In this document: piece after piece, positions 63,845-64,000 of the stretch | How positions within the stretch are numbered: position 1 is the stretch's first letter | Layout of the letters: each line of letters begins with the position of its first letter | NCBI RefSeq assembly: GCF_002209555.1 | Contig: NZ_NJIF01000003.1 | Span: 434,001-498,000, forward strand | DNA length: 64,000 bases | Origin: Achromobacter insolitus | GTDB lineage: Bacteria; Pseudomonadota; Gammaproteobacteria; Burkholderiales; Burkholderiaceae_B | Direction: 5' to 3' | Translations under genes and position numbers: made by a program | Notes under the pieces: generated by a model | The model's database searches: none | Told to the model about the DNA's origin: nothing | Seen by the model: the letters and a program-made list of their open reading frames with translations, nothing else

Positions 63845-64000
63845 TTACTTGATGATGTTGGCGCCGAACCACTGGGTGGCGATGCGGCCGGCGGTGCCGT
63901 CCTGCTTCATCGAATCCAGGGTCTTGTCCAGCTTGCCCAGCAGTTCGGTGTCGTCCTTGCGCACGCCGACGCCGTAGTCTTCCGTGCCGAAGTTCTCGTC
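63845..64000 (-). CDS. Polar amino-acid ABC transporter substrate-binding protein (C-terminal part)
   Basis: Only the last 51 residues are in the window; the gene continues beyond 64000. The readable end has TEDYGVGVRKDDTELLGKLDKTL and DGTAGRIATQWFGANIIK, the typical C terminus of family 3 solute-binding proteins (DYGVGVRK-D, then W-FG). Same strand as the permease and ATPase, 150 bases upstream. Confidence 0.88.
   Translation of the reverse strand, partial: DENFGTEDYGVGVRKDDTELLGKLDKTLDSMKQDGTAGRIATQWFGANIIK

Overview
The window is GC-rich, tightly packed chromosomal DNA. It reads as a member of the Alcaligenaceae (Achromobacter/Bordetella type). The reasons are four 'Bug' solute-binding proteins without partner permeases, many small catabolic operons each with its own regulator, a monomeric isocitrate dehydrogenase, and a FauA/AlcR-like siderophore receptor and regulator pair. 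This placement is an inference from gene content. I saw no rRNA, tRNA, CRISPR array, transposase or insertion sequence.

Layout: 47-3223, a Bug receptor, an RraA-type aldolase and a GalB-like hydratase, divergent from an IclR regulator. 3287-5730, a SorAB-type sulfite dehydrogenase with a good sigma70 promoter, and a PmtA-like methyltransferase. 5914-13371, a Bug receptor, a TetR regulator and an operon for an aryl-CoA pathway (alpha/beta hydrolase, aryl-CoA ligase, VOC protein, salicylyl-CoA-hydroxylase-like flavoprotein, hotdog thioesterase). Its promoter lies under a perfect 18-bp inverted repeat. 13519-16992, an Ntn-hydrolase lipoprotein and two small envelope proteins. 17045-21997, alpha/beta hydrolase, MHS transporter and two SDR genes, divergent from a LysR gene across a symmetric T-N11-A palindrome. 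22031-26472, an isochorismatase-like hydrolase, a YceI protein, a lactate-permease-like transporter and an acetylpolyamine amidohydrolase.

26745-42211 is the largest unit: a GntR/FCD regulator, then a peptide-type ABC transporter (five genes), a beta-propeller protein, a TRAP transporter (three genes), a CitE-like lyase, a ThDP enzyme, an M20 amidohydrolase and an aldehyde dehydrogenase. Most joints are ATGA overlaps or gaps under 20 bases. The pattern suggests import, hydrolysis, C-C cleavage or decarboxylation, and aldehyde oxidation of an N-substituted compound; the substrate cannot be read from the sequence. 42399-47019 follows with a Bug receptor, a class II aldolase, a second ThDP enzyme related to the first, and a LysR regulator. 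47033-49732 holds a proline-rich exported protein and the divergent Bug/kdgD pair of hexarate catabolism, with a 12-bp operator-like element repeated in inverted orientation.

49791-56800 holds a secreted unknown, ilvA preceded by an isoleucine-rich leader peptide and terminator (attenuation), monomeric icd, and an ArnT-like glycosyltransferase. 56981-62200 is an iron region: FetAB exporter, AraC regulator and TonB-dependent receptor with Fur-like sites, followed by a gene remnant. 62266-64000 is a polar amino-acid ABC transporter whose binding-protein gene runs off the window.
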